Both the position numbers and the translations under genes were made by a program. A stretch of DNA of 64,000 nucleotides from Pedobacter cryotolerans (lineage in GTDB: Bacteria; Bacteroidota; Bacteroidia; Sphingobacteriales; Sphingobacteriaceae), in assembly GCF_005116475.1 (NCBI RefSeq), contig NZ_SWBO01000001.1, forward strand, positions 186,001 through 250,000, in the 5' to 3' direction. The notes under the pieces are model-generated. The model had not been told where the DNA came from and searched no databases. It worked only from the letters and a program-made list of their open reading frames with translations. Shown here in pieces: positions 16,674 through 26,251 of the stretch. Position 1 is the stretch's first letter, and every line of letters begins with the position of its first letter.

Positions 16674-17399
16674 ATGAAAAAAACGCTTACATTAGCCATT
16701 GTGATTGGACTTTGTTCAATCCAGGCTTTCTCACAAACCCAAAAAACTGAAAGTCCAGATGAGGGTAAAAACTTAATCAAATTAAATTTAGCTTCGCTAG
16801 CATTAAAAACATTTTCGGTTCAGTATGAAAGAGCCATCCACAAAAAAATTAGTGTGGGTATGGGTTTTAGAGTAATGCCAAAAGGATCTTTGCCTTTTAG
16901 TTCATCTTTTGATAGCATTGATGAGCAATTGGGAAGTTTAGAATTAGGAAACGTAGCAATTACACCCGAAATTAGATTTTACATGGGTAAAGGTGTATTT
17001 AAAGGCTTTTATGTAGCGCCATTTTTAAGATATGCTAACTATAATGCATCTATCAACTATGAATTTGAATCGAATAATATGACAGAAACCATTCCTTTGA
17101 ATGGTAAGTTAAACACATTTACAGGTGGTGTTTTATTAGGTGCTCAATGGCGTATTGCTAACAAGGTATACTTCGATTGGTCTATTTTTGGCCCTCAGTA
17201 TGGCTTCTCTTCAGGAGAATTAGTTGGGGTAAAAACCTTAAATGCTGATGAACAGCAAAGTTTAAGAGACGAATTAGAAGGCATTGATTTACCAGTAGGA
17301 AAAATAGAATCAACAGTTACAGCAAATGGTGCAACTGTAAAGGTTAATGGTCCTTGGGCTGGTATTCGTGCAAATATTGGTATCGGATATAGATTTTAG
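16674..17399 (+). CDS. Outer-membrane beta-barrel protein (DUF3575-like)
   Basis: This 241-residue protein has a signal peptide (1-20, ending AFSQ) and a barrel-like series of amphipathic strands: NLIKLNLASLALKTFSVQYE, VGMGFRVMP, ITPEIRFYMG, FYVAPFLRYANY. It ends with IRANIGIGYRF, the aromatic C-terminus recognised by the BAM machinery. The pattern resembles DUF3575 family outer-membrane proteins of Bacteroidota. A promoter-like TTTG (16617-16620) with TACTTTTT (16643-16650) precedes it, and a strong terminator follows. It stands alone. Confidence 0.8.
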   Translation: MKKTLTLAIVIGLCSIQAFSQTQKTESPDEGKNLIKLNLASLALKTFSVQYERAIHKKISVGMGFRVMPKGSLPFSSSFDSIDEQLGSLELGNVAITPEIRFYMGKGVFKGFYVAPFLRYANYNASINYEFESNNMTETIPLNGKLNTFTGGVLLGAQWRIANKVYFDWSIFGPQYGFSSGELVGVKTLNADEQQSLRDELEGIDLPVGKIESTVTANGATVKVNGPWAGIRANIGIGYRF

Positions 17400-17416
17400 G
17401 TTTAGATAAAATTTGT

Positions 17417-17450
17417 AAAAAGCTACACTATTTAATTGGTGTAGCTTTTT
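17417..17450 (+). terminator. Terminator after the beta-barrel gene
   Basis: The arms AAAAAGCTACAC and GTGTAGCTTTTT pair perfectly over 12 bases with a 10-base loop. A T run is part of the right arm. It starts 17 bases after the stop. Confidence 0.9.
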
Positions 17451-17534
17451 CGTTTAAACAAGATCTATTTTCTCATGCTGATAAATATTGGAACTCCTAT
17501 CTAACATCTCGCATCTATTTCTTATTTTGCACCA

Positions 17535-18683
17535 ATGCAGTTTAAAGAGATTATCGGACAGGAGAATTTAAAAAAACACTTGATACAAACCGTTGTAGAA
17601 AACAGGGTTAGTCATGCACAATTGTTTTTATCTGCAGAAGGCAGCGGTGCTTTATCTTTAGCTATTGCTTACGCCCAATACATCAATTGCCAAAATAAAA
17701 CCACCATAGATAGTTGTGGCGAGTGTTCATCGTGCCGTAAATATGAAAGATATATTCACCCAGATTTGCACTTCTCTTACCCATTTTTTGCTTCAAAAGA
17801 CGCTAAAATTGCGGTTGATGTTTTAGAAGAATGGCGAAGTTTGTTGTTAGAAGATCCTTATTTTGATTTGGATATTTGGCGATCGAAATTGAGTGCAGAA
17901 AATAAGCAGGCAAATATTCCAATTGCAGAAGCGCATGACATTATTAAAAAATTAAGTTATAAAGCTTTCGAAGCCGAAACAAAGGTGTTGATTATGTGGC
18001 TGCCAGAATTTTTAGATAAAGAAGGAAATGCTTTGCTAAAAATTATTGAAGAACCACCTGCAAATACGCTTTTTATTTTAGTGGCTCAAAATCAAGAACA
18101 GATTTTAAATACCATTTTATCGCGTACGCAAATTGTTAAAATACCAAAGTTAACTGATGCTGATATTGTAAATTATTTAATTGATAAATCGCAATTATCA
18201 CAAAATCAAGCAACAGAATACAGCTTTTTGGCCGATGGAAATTTGATTACAGCCAAAGCACTTTTACAAGATATACCAAACAATAATGCCGCTCATTTTG
18301 CAGAATGGCTGCGGATGGGTTTCGGTAATAAAGTGCCTGCAATGATTGATTTTACAGACGATGTTGCCAAATGGGGCAGAGAAAATCAGAAAAATTTTAT
18401 CAAATACGGCATCAACTTTTTACGTGAGTGCAGTTTGCTGTTAAGCGGAGCTGATGATTTGGTAAAATTGCCACATCAAACCTTAGATGTTGCTAAAAAA
18501 TTATCCACTCATGTGTTAAATTTAGCCATGGTTGAAGCATTAATTAACGAATTAGAACAAGCGCATTATCATATTGAAAGGAATGCGAATCCGAAAATTC
18601 TGTTTTTAGATGTATCTTTACAATTAGTTAAAATAATTAAGTTTAAAACGCTCCCTAAGGGGACTCAATATATATACAATTAA
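17535..18683 (+). CDS. holB: DNA polymerase III subunit delta'
   Basis: This 382-residue clamp-loader subunit has MQFKEIIGQENLKKHLIQTV at the N-terminus, a degenerate P-loop (LSAEGSGAL, as expected for the non-ATPase delta' subunit), and a zinc module (CGECSSCRKY, with the Cys of YINC). KVLIMWLPEFLDKEGNALLKIIEEPP (box VI/SRC-like region) and LSRTQIV also match. It lies directly before ricT (1 base between stop and start), and then gldH, a gene order I recognise as frequent in Bacteroidota. Confidence 0.93.
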   Translation: MQFKEIIGQENLKKHLIQTVVENRVSHAQLFLSAEGSGALSLAIAYAQYINCQNKTTIDSCGECSSCRKYERYIHPDLHFSYPFFASKDAKIAVDVLEEWRSLLLEDPYFDLDIWRSKLSAENKQANIPIAEAHDIIKKLSYKAFEAETKVLIMWLPEFLDKEGNALLKIIEEPPANTLFILVAQNQEQILNTILSRTQIVKIPKLTDADIVNYLIDKSQLSQNQATEYSFLADGNLITAKALLQDIPNNNAAHFAEWLRMGFGNKVPAMIDFTDDVAKWGRENQKNFIKYGINFLRECSLLLSGADDLVKLPHQTLDVAKKLSTHVLNLAMVEALINELEQAHYHIERNANPKILFLDVSLQLVKIIKFKTLPKGTQYIYN

Positions 18684-18684
18684 T

Positions 18685-20187
18685 ATGGGATGTGGAAGTT
18701 GTTCAACAGGAGGCGGTTGTGCCCCCTCTGGCTGCAAAAGTAATGGCTCATGTCTTACTGGCGGATGCCAAAAAATGGAAGTTCACGATTGGCTATCGAA
18801 TTTAGATATGCCATCTAATTATATACCTTTTCAGGTTGTTGAAGTTAAATTTAAAGGAGCTAGAAAAGAATTCTTTTTAAATAACGATAACATTTACCTC
18901 GAAATAGGTGAATTGGTTGCTGTTGAAGGCGCTACGGGTGGTTATGATATTGGCCACGTTTCTTTAACTGGCGAATTGGTGCGTATGCAAATGAAGCGTC
19001 GCAAAACTCCACTAGATCAAGTTACGCGTAAAATATACCGCAAGGCTACAGAAGCTGATGTTGATAAATGGAAATTAGCCAAAGATATGGAATGGGAAAC
19101 CATGCATAAAGCCCGTACTTTGGCGTTAGATTTACGTTTATCGATGAAAATTAGCGATGTAGATTACCAAGGTGACAAAACAAAAGCAACGTTTTTTTAT
19201 ACTGCAGAAGGTAGGGTAGATTTTAGAGAGCTCATTAAAAAAATGGCCGAAACTTTCCGTATCAGAATTGAGATGCGCCAAATCGGGATGCGCCAAGAAG
19301 CAGGTCGTTTAGGCGGTATCGGCTCTTGTGGTCGCGAGTTATGTTGTTCAACATGGTTAACTAATTTTAAAACGGTTTCTACGGCTGCGGCTCGTTACCA
19401 AAACCTTTCTTTAAATACTTTAAAACTTGCCGGCCAGTGTGGCAAGTTAAAATGTTGTTTAAATTATGAGCTGGATACGTATTTAGATGCTTTAAAAGAT
19501 ATTCCAGATCGAATTGAATCGTTACAAACAGAAGTTGGCGTTGCTCGTCATCAAAAAACAGATATTTTTAAAAAACTGATGTGGTTTAGCTACGCCAATC
19601 AAGAAGATTGGATCCCGCTAAAGGTTGATCGCGTAAAAGAAATTATGGCGATGAATAAAAAAGGCGAAAAACCTGTAAATCTTAAAGACGAAGCGGTTGA
19701 GCTAAAAACTACAGCTATTGTTGAAAAAGTACATGATTACGAAAACGTTGTTGGTCAGGATAGTTTAACAAGGTTAGATGAAAGAGCGAGAAACCGCAAC
19801 AACAATAACCGTAATAAAAGTAACAATCCGAATAATAAATCTGCTAATCCGAACCAAAGGAACGATCGTAACCAAAATCGCGGTCCAAAGTCTGCAAATC
19901 CAAATCAGCAGCCACAACAAGCTAAGCCGAATAATCCTGCCAAGCCAAATACGCCAAGGCCACAAGGTCAAAAACCTAACCAGCCAAATGCTGCAACGCC
20001 TAAACCTAAGCCAAACCCAAATCAGCAACCAAAGCCAAATCCTATTGCTCAAAACCCGGCGGTAGAAGGTGGAGAAAAACCATCAGGTGAAGCTCCAAAA
20101 CAAGCTAATCGTAACAATAGGAACAGAAATAAAAATCGCAATAAAAATAAAAACGCAGATTCTTCAGCGCCTAAACCAAATGAATAA
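18685..20187 (+). CDS. ricT: RicT/YaaT-like PSP1 domain protein
   Basis: This 500-residue protein has an unusual Cys-rich N-terminus (Cys at 3, 6, 12, 17, 23 and 28), a PSP1 domain in the middle (LALDLRLSMKISDVDYQGDK, AEGRVDFRELIKKM), and the conserved Cys signature GSCGRELCCSTWL plus GQCGKLKCCLNYE. The last about 120 residues are low-complexity Asn/Pro/Lys/Gln. In Bacillus the RicT-RicA-RicF complex carries iron-sulfur clusters and influences RNase Y. In Bacteroidota the role is not established. The stop overlaps the gldH start by 8 bases. Confidence 0.9.
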   Translation: MGCGSCSTGGGCAPSGCKSNGSCLTGGCQKMEVHDWLSNLDMPSNYIPFQVVEVKFKGARKEFFLNNDNIYLEIGELVAVEGATGGYDIGHVSLTGELVRMQMKRRKTPLDQVTRKIYRKATEADVDKWKLAKDMEWETMHKARTLALDLRLSMKISDVDYQGDKTKATFFYTAEGRVDFRELIKKMAETFRIRIEMRQIGMRQEAGRLGGIGSCGRELCCSTWLTNFKTVSTAAARYQNLSLNTLKLAGQCGKLKCCLNYELDTYLDALKDIPDRIESLQTEVGVARHQKTDIFKKLMWFSYANQEDWIPLKVDRVKEIMAMNKKGEKPVNLKDEAVELKTTAIVEKVHDYENVVGQDSLTRLDERARNRNNNNRNKSNNPNNKSANPNQRNDRNQNRGPKSANPNQQPQQAKPNNPAKPNTPRPQGQKPNQPNAATPKPKPNPNQQPKPNPIAQNPAVEGGEKPSGEAPKQANRNNRNRNKNRNKNKNADSSAPKPNE

Positions 20188-20659
20188 ATTGAAGTGTTTT
20201 TTGCCATTTGTGGCGATGCTATTGATGTTGGCAAGTTGTGAAAGCAATAACCTTGTTGACACCAATGTGGCTGTAGCCGATAACAACTGGACTTATGCCA
20301 AAAGCGCCAAAGCAGTTGTCGAAATTAAAGACATAAATCAATCATATAACATCTATTTCAAGTTGCGCCATACGGCAGATTATCGGTATGCCAATTTGTT
20401 TGTTTTAGCAAATGTTAAAGGTAATGGCTTAAAAAAAAGCACTCGTTATCAGTTTAAATTAGCAAAAGCTGATGGAGAATGGTTAGGGAAAGGCTCAGGA
20501 GATATTTACACCAACAATTTTTCGTTATTAACTAATTATCGCTTTGCTAAACCAGGCAAATATGAAATTGAAATTGAGCAAAATATGCGAGATAACCCAT
20601 TGGTTGGCATTAGCGATATAGGAATAAAAGTAGAAAAAGCAGAAGAAAATAAACCTTAG
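20180..20659 (+). CDS. gldH: Gliding motility lipoprotein GldH
   Basis: The start at MNKLKCFLPFVAMLLMLASC gives a lipoprotein signal peptide (Cys at about residue 20) and 159 residues, the family length. A longer frame begins inside the repetitive 3' end of ricT and is unlikely. The body (YNIYFKLRHTADYRYANLFVL, PGKYEIEIEQNMRDNPLVGI) matches GldH, a lipoprotein of the type 9 secretion/gliding machinery in Bacteroidota. GldH homologues also occur in non-gliding species, so its presence alone does not show motility. Confidence 0.9.
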   Translation: MNKLKCFLPFVAMLLMLASCESNNLVDTNVAVADNNWTYAKSAKAVVEIKDINQSYNIYFKLRHTADYRYANLFVLANVKGNGLKKSTRYQFKLAKADGEWLGKGSGDIYTNNFSLLTNYRFAKPGKYEIEIEQNMRDNPLVGISDIGIKVEKAEENKP

Positions 20660-20703
20660 TTTTTAAATCCTAGAAGGAAAAGCTAAGATTATAAAATTAC
20701 AAT

Positions 20704-21897
20704 ATGAAGAAAGTTGCCTGCATCATCATCCTATTTTTTATAGGTTTTACAGCAAATGCCGAAATTAATTTTTTAGATAATCCGGTTTGGAGTACCGTAT
20801 TAGCAAAAGCAAAAAAAGAAAATAAGATTATTTTTTTGGATGCGTATGCTACTTGGTGTGGTCCGTGTAAACAAATGGATAGCGAAGTTTATACCGATAA
20901 AGCATCAGCGGATTATTACAATGCCAATTTCATCAACGTAAAATACGATATGGAGAAAGGCGAAGGGCCAATGTTAGCAGCAAAATATGCTGTAACTGCC
21001 TATCCATATTTGCTTTTTATTAATGCCGATGGTGCACTGTTGCATAAAGGCATTGGTTATAAACCGGTATCAGATTTTGTCAAATTAGGGCAAACTGCAA
21101 AAGAAGCAACGTCTCAATACTATACTTTAAAGAAAGACGCATTAAGTTTAAATAGCGCTCAGTTTTTAAAATTTGCAGCAATGGCAGCCGATTTTGAAGA
21201 TGAAGAGGCCGATCAAATCATTAGCGATTATTTAGCCAAACAAACAAATATTTTAGCCAATGATGATTTAATTGAACTGGTAATGGTACATGTTTCTGGT
21301 TTGCAAAACCTAAGAGATGTGAGGTATTTTAAAGCGAATAAAGAGCTGATCCTTAAATCGGGTAAATTTACAGCAGCTGACTTTGAAGAACGTTTGGTGA
21401 ATTTAACAATGGCCTATGCATTATCAGAAGAAGTTCAAGATCCAGAAGCAGACCAAATTGATTATGATAAAATGAATGTGGTTTTAAAAGAATTCATTCC
21501 TGAAAAAGCTTTTTTTATTACACACTATTTTAAAGCACAATTTGCTCTAGATAATACCAAAACTGAGGAAGCTTTGGCAGAGTTTAATGTGTTAATAGAA
21601 AGTACACCCACAAAAATAAGTTTCGACCAGTTGTGTAATGCTTTTATGAATATGGGTCCAAAGTTTGCTGAACAAGGCAAATTAGAACCTTTATTAGTAA
21701 AACTAGATGCTGTTAAATTAACTGCCGAAGACGAATCTAAAGCATTTATGAAAGATTTTGTGAAAGCGATAATTTATATCAAAATCAAGGATTTTGATAA
21801 GTTCAAAACTAAAGCAAATCAAATGATTGCAGATAAAAACGTGCCTGATAATGTTAAATCTGATTTAAAAATGGCTTTAGAAAGAGTTGGCAAATAA
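20704..21897 (+). CDS. Periplasmic thioredoxin-fold protein with C-terminal helical region
   Basis: This 397-residue protein has a signal peptide (1-19, ending ANA). A thioredoxin domain covers about 25-140 with active site ATWCGPCKQMD (Cys52 and Cys55) and cis-Pro motif TAYPYLLFIN. A long helical C-terminal region (about 150-397) is probably TPR-like. The CGPC site is that of oxidoreductases in the DUF255/Thioredoxin_7 style. Many Bacteroidota encode such proteins; the substrate is unknown. It is separated from gldH by 44 bases and converges with murF. Confidence 0.85.
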   Translation: MKKVACIIILFFIGFTANAEINFLDNPVWSTVLAKAKKENKIIFLDAYATWCGPCKQMDSEVYTDKASADYYNANFINVKYDMEKGEGPMLAAKYAVTAYPYLLFINADGALLHKGIGYKPVSDFVKLGQTAKEATSQYYTLKKDALSLNSAQFLKFAAMAADFEDEEADQIISDYLAKQTNILANDDLIELVMVHVSGLQNLRDVRYFKANKELILKSGKFTAADFEERLVNLTMAYALSEEVQDPEADQIDYDKMNVVLKEFIPEKAFFITHYFKAQFALDNTKTEEALAEFNVLIESTPTKISFDQLCNAFMNMGPKFAEQGKLEPLLVKLDAVKLTAEDESKAFMKDFVKAIIYIKIKDFDKFKTKANQMIADKNVPDNVKSDLKMALERVGK

Positions 21898-21912
21898 CAA
21901 TTTATTGTTTGC

Positions 21913-23214
21913 TTAAATTAAAGGCAAAAGCTGTTCTAAAGCCATGCCTCTGCTGCCTTTTAGCAATACTAAACTATTTTTAATTGGGTTATTAATTAAA
22001 TATTCTTTTGCAGCTTCGGGAGTTGCAAAAAAATCACCATTAAATTGATCTTTAAACTCGTAAAAGTTTTTTCCGATAAAGATGACTTGGTCTATCTGAT
22101 TTTGTTGAGCTAATTGAGCAACCAGCAAATGTTGTTCGGCAGCTTCTGGACCTAACTCAAACATGTCGCCAATAATTACCGTTTTATGAGTTGAATTTAA
22201 AGCCTTTAAGTTATTTAAAGCGGCAGCCATACTACTCGGATTGGCGTTATAAAAATCGCAGATTACGGTATTGTTTTCTGTTTTTGTGAGTTGCGATCTA
22301 TTGTTAGTTGGAAAATAGTTTGCCAAACCATTATTGATTTTTTCGGCACTAATTTTAAAGAAATCGCCGATGCAAATGGCAGCTAAAATATTCTCAAAAT
22401 TATATGTTCCAGTTAAGTTGGCCTTAGCCTCGTAAGTTGTCGATTGATTTGCCCATTCAAATTCTATTAATGGATCACTGTGTTTAAGTTTACCACTTAT
22501 CGTATTTTCTTTTTCTGTACCGTAATAAATCACTTTGTTTAAATCAGCTTTGCTGCTCATTTCTAACAAATAGGGATTATTTCTATTGATAAAAGCAAAT
22601 CCATGATTCGTTTTAAGGTAGGCAAACAACTCGGCCTTGCCTTTTTTAACCCCTTCAAAACCGCCAAAGCCATCTAAATGCGCCATGCCTACGTTGGTAA
22701 TTAATCCATGCGTGGGTTGTGCAATTTCGCACAAAAGCTCAATCTCTTTTTGGTGATTGGCCCCCATTTCTATTACCGCAATTTCAACATCGCTCTGCAT
22801 AGAAAGAATAGACAATGGTACGCCAATATGGTTGTTTAAATTTCCTTTAGTAGCGAAAGTTTTAAATTGTTCAGCAAGTACTGCTCTAATCAACTCTTTG
22901 GTAGTGGTTTTTCCATTACTTCCCGTAAGGCCAATTACAGGAATATTTAATTGCTTTCTATGATGCTTGGCTAAATTTTGTAATGCGGTTAAAACATCAT
23001 CAACTAATAAATAGCGGTCGCTTTTTGCAATTTTAGGATTATCTACAATGGCAAAGGCTGCTCCATCTGCTAAAGCTTGCGCTGCAAAAGTATTGGCATC
23101 AAAATTTTCTCCTTTTAGGGCAAAAAACAAACAACCAGTAGTAATTGCTCTTGTGTCAGTGCAAATTATAGGCTGTTTTTTATATATTTCGTAAAGTTGT
23201 TCGGTGGTTACCAT
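21913..23214 (-). CDS. murF: UDP-N-acetylmuramoyl-tripeptide--D-alanyl-D-alanine ligase
   Basis: This 433-residue Mur ligase has an N-terminal substrate domain (DTRAITTGCLFFALKGENFD), an ATP-binding loop VIGLTGSNGKTTTKELI (about residues 94-109), and a central domain with VIEMGANHQKEI, a MurF-type EMGA motif. A C-terminal ligase domain follows (IIGDMFELGPEAAEQH, LLKGSRGMALEQ). MurF joins D-Ala-D-Ala to the UDP-MurNAc tripeptide, the last cytoplasmic step of the peptide stem. It lies outside a dcw cluster here, as a single gene divergent from the M14 carboxypeptidase. Confidence 0.96.
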   Translation of the reverse strand: MVTTEQLYEIYKKQPIICTDTRAITTGCLFFALKGENFDANTFAAQALADGAAFAIVDNPKIAKSDRYLLVDDVLTALQNLAKHHRKQLNIPVIGLTGSNGKTTTKELIRAVLAEQFKTFATKGNLNNHIGVPLSILSMQSDVEIAVIEMGANHQKEIELLCEIAQPTHGLITNVGMAHLDGFGGFEGVKKGKAELFAYLKTNHGFAFINRNNPYLLEMSSKADLNKVIYYGTEKENTISGKLKHSDPLIEFEWANQSTTYEAKANLTGTYNFENILAAICIGDFFKISAEKINNGLANYFPTNNRSQLTKTENNTVICDFYNANPSSMAAALNNLKALNSTHKTVIIGDMFELGPEAAEQHLLVAQLAQQNQIDQVIFIGKNFYEFKDQFNGDFFATPEAAKEYLINNPIKNSLVLLKGSRGMALEQLLPLI

Positions 23215-23305
23215 TGCGCAAAGCGGATAAATTGAATCGTAAAATTACGAATGCAAAGATAAATACAAAATCCTTTTTAGTATCATTGAAAAATATTCAA
23301 GTGAA

Positions 23306-25792
23306 ATGAAAAAATACATACTTTCCCTATTTATTGTTGGCTTTTTAACAACTACTGTTTATGCACAAATTCCGTCTCCAGATGAGTTTTTAGGATATTC
23401 TTTAGGCAGTAAATTTACGCCACATTATAAAGTGGTAGAATATTTTAAAAAAGTTACCGCTAACGCAAAAAATATTCAACTACAAACTTATGGCAAAACT
23501 TATGAGGGAAGAGAGCTTTTATTAGCTGTAATTTCTGATGAGGCCAACATGAATAAGTTGGAGCAAATAAGAAATAGCAATTTAGCTTTAGCAAAAGCCG
23601 ATAAAAGCGCTCCGAAGATGGCTAATCAGCCAGCTATATTGTGGTTAAGTTATAATGTGCATGGCAACGAAGCAAATTCTACCGAAACCTCTATGAAGGT
23701 TTTATATACTTTAGCAAAGGCCGATGATAGCAATACAAAAGCCTGGTTAAAAAATACAATTGTTATCATCGACCCGTGTTTAAATCCGGATGGAAGAGAT
23801 AGATATGTGGTAAATTACAATCAAGTAAGTGGAAAAGTTCCAAACCCAGATCCAAGCGCTCGCGAACATACTGAGCCTTGGCCAAGTGGTAGACCAAACC
23901 ATTATTATTACGATTTAAACAGAGATTGGGCATGGCAAACTCAAGTAGAAACACAACAGAGAATTATTGCTTACCACAAATGGATGCCACAAGTGCATGT
24001 AGATTTTCATGAGCAAAGTTATAACGAGCCTTATTATTTTGCTCCTGCAGCAGAACCTGTACATCAAGACATTACCGCTTGGCAAAGAGAATTTCAGGTT
24101 ACTGTAGGCAAAAATAATGCAAAATATTTTGATCAAAATGGATGGCAATATTTTACAAAAGAGCGCTTTGATTTGCTTTATCCTTCTTATGGAGATACTT
24201 ATCCACTTTACAACGGAGCAATTGGAATGACTTATGAGCAAGGTGGTATACGTGCAGGTTTAGCGGTAGTTACCAATGATGGCGATACACTTACTTTAAA
24301 GGATAGAATTGATCATCATTTTACAACTTCTATGGCAACTATAGAAACAGTTGCCACACACGCCGATAAATTGGTAGTAGAGTTTAAAAAATATTTTGAA
24401 CAAAGCGTGAGTAATCCGCCAGGTAATTATAAAACTTATGTGGTAAAAGCACAAAATATTTCTCGTTTGCGCAAATTGGAAGAACTTTTAAAGAAGAATA
24501 ACATCGCTTTTAGTTTTGGTGCTGATAAAACTGTAAGCGGATATAATTTTGAGACACAAAAAACAGAAAGCTTTAAAATTGAACGAAATGATTTGGTGCT
24601 GAATTTACAGCAACCAAAAGCAGTTTTGGCAAGTGTATTATTTGAGCCGCAAACGGTTGTAACCGATTCAAATACCTATGATATTACCGCTTGGGCATTA
24701 CCTTATGCTTATGGTTTAAATGCTTATGCCGTTAAGGAAACTATTAATGGTAGTTTTAATGCCCTTGAAGAGAAAAAAGAAGCCGTACCAGTAATTGATA
24801 AGCCTTATGCTTGGGTTTTACCATGGAATGCTGTTGCTGATGCTAAAACATTGGTTGCTTTGCAAAATCAAAAGGTTAAGGTTCGCATAGCGGAAGAAGG
24901 TTTCACGATTGGTGCAAAGGCTTTTCCTGCCGGATCATTGTTAGTTTATAGAGCTGAAAATGAACGTTTAGTAAAAGATTTCAATCAACTTTTAATAAGC
25001 ATAGCTAAAGATTACAATACTACATTTTACCCTGTTGCAAGCGGTTTTGTTGATAAAGGAAAGGATTTCGGCTCTTCTGTTTACACTATATTGAGTACAC
25101 CTAAAATTGGTTTAGTCACTGGTCAAGAAACTTCATCGCAAAGTGTAGGTGAAATATGGCACTTTTTTGAACAAGAATTGAATTACCCAGTTAATATGTT
25201 AACTACTCAAAATTTGGCTTATTTAGATATCAATAAAGTCAACACGCTTATTTTACCAGATGGATCATACAATGATAAAGTAGCAGAGCAACTTGTTAGT
25301 TGGATTAATTTGGGTGGAAAACTAATATTAATAGAAGATGCTATTGGTGCAATGATTGGTAAAAAGCCATTTGAGATCAAGAAAAAAATCTATCCTAAAG
25401 GAGAAGACAAAGAAACAGAAGAGCGTAAATACTCAGAAAAAGACAAGGATGATTTGCAAAATTCAATTCCTGGTGCTATTTATAAAGTGTCATTAGATCA
25501 AACTCATCCTCTAGTGGCTGGTTTAGGCAAATTCTATTATACTTTAAAAACAGACGACAAAATTTACGAACCCTTAGAAAATGGATACAATGTAGGAACT
25601 TTAAAAGCCGATAGTTATGTTGCAGGTGTTGCTGGAACAAAAGTGAAAAAGAAATTGAGTACAGGTTTATTGTTTGGTGTACAACAATCGGGCAGGGGTA
25701 CGATTATTTACTTGGGTACTGATGTTTTATTCCGTTCATTTTGGGAAAACGGAAAGCAAATGTTTGCAAATGCATTGTTTTTGGTTAGATAA
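23306..25792 (+). CDS. M14 family zinc carboxypeptidase, secreted
   Basis: This 828-residue protein has a signal peptide (1-20, ending VYAQ) and a catalytic M14 domain at about 35-340. The first zinc ligands are in YNVHGNEANSTE (His119 and Glu122), the substrate-binding DPCLNPDGRDRYV motif lies near 156, and HVDFHEQSYNEPYYFAP near 231 carries the third-ligand His. The large C-terminal part (about 350-828) includes a class I glutamine amidotransferase-like region near VNTLILPDGSYNDKVAEQLV and GGKLILIEDAIG, a layout common in large Bacteroidota M14 proteins. It is likely to digest peptides in the periplasm or outside the cell. Confidence 0.9.
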   Translation: MKKYILSLFIVGFLTTTVYAQIPSPDEFLGYSLGSKFTPHYKVVEYFKKVTANAKNIQLQTYGKTYEGRELLLAVISDEANMNKLEQIRNSNLALAKADKSAPKMANQPAILWLSYNVHGNEANSTETSMKVLYTLAKADDSNTKAWLKNTIVIIDPCLNPDGRDRYVVNYNQVSGKVPNPDPSAREHTEPWPSGRPNHYYYDLNRDWAWQTQVETQQRIIAYHKWMPQVHVDFHEQSYNEPYYFAPAAEPVHQDITAWQREFQVTVGKNNAKYFDQNGWQYFTKERFDLLYPSYGDTYPLYNGAIGMTYEQGGIRAGLAVVTNDGDTLTLKDRIDHHFTTSMATIETVATHADKLVVEFKKYFEQSVSNPPGNYKTYVVKAQNISRLRKLEELLKKNNIAFSFGADKTVSGYNFETQKTESFKIERNDLVLNLQQPKAVLASVLFEPQTVVTDSNTYDITAWALPYAYGLNAYAVKETINGSFNALEEKKEAVPVIDKPYAWVLPWNAVADAKTLVALQNQKVKVRIAEEGFTIGAKAFPAGSLLVYRAENERLVKDFNQLLISIAKDYNTTFYPVASGFVDKGKDFGSSVYTILSTPKIGLVTGQETSSQSVGEIWHFFEQELNYPVNMLTTQNLAYLDINKVNTLILPDGSYNDKVAEQLVSWINLGGKLILIEDAIGAMIGKKPFEIKKKIYPKGEDKETEERKYSEKDKDDLQNSIPGAIYKVSLDQTHPLVAGLGKFYYTLKTDDKIYEPLENGYNVGTLKADSYVAGVAGTKVKKKLSTGLLFGVQQSGRGTIIYLGTDVLFRSFWENGKQMFANALFLVR

Positions 25793-26251
25793 TAATTAAA
25801 TTTTTATTTTGCAAACATGAATAATTAATGCTATAAATTTTATAGTGTTAAGTTAGAAGTGTAAAAATCAAAATTTTATTGGGTTTAATAAAAATAGGCG
25901 TTTTTATTTCGATTTTTATGAAATAAAAGATAAGCTTTATAAACTAAATTGATTATTGCAGTAATAATTAAATTATTTTACATGATTATTGAGTTTATAT
26001 TAGGTTTATTTTCCGATTCCATTGTCAATGAAGGCTGATTAGGCTTTAAAAAATATTTTCTTGCATAAAAAGGGTGGTATTTAATTTAGAAAACGCTGAT
26101 TTCTCTTGTTTTTAAGCGTTTATTTTAAAATTATTCAATTTGCTGTGTTAGGTTATTGTTAAAAAATGTTAAATAAAATTTGTGTTACACATCTATTGTA
26201 ACTACATTTATACTTTACAAAACTAATTAACTAACCTAAATTTTAAATTTT
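25793..26251. other. Intergenic region with susC promoter
   Basis: These 459 AT-rich bases lie between the M14 peptidase gene and the first susC gene. The last 75 bases hold a good promoter (listed). I see no gene, RNA structure or strong repeat in the rest. Confidence 0.6.
26179..26210 (+). promoter_or_regulatory. Promoter of the first susC-susD module
   Basis: The -33 box TTTG (26179-26182) is separated by 20 bases from the -7 box TACATTTA (26203-26210; consensus TAnnTTTG, one mismatch). The same boxes with the same 20-base spacing precede the second susC gene. Confidence 0.6.

Noticed and set aside
19774..20065. Long frames on both strands within the 3' part of ricT
   Set aside because: They arise from the low-complexity Asn/Pro/Lys-rich coding sequence of ricT. 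The translations are repetitive.
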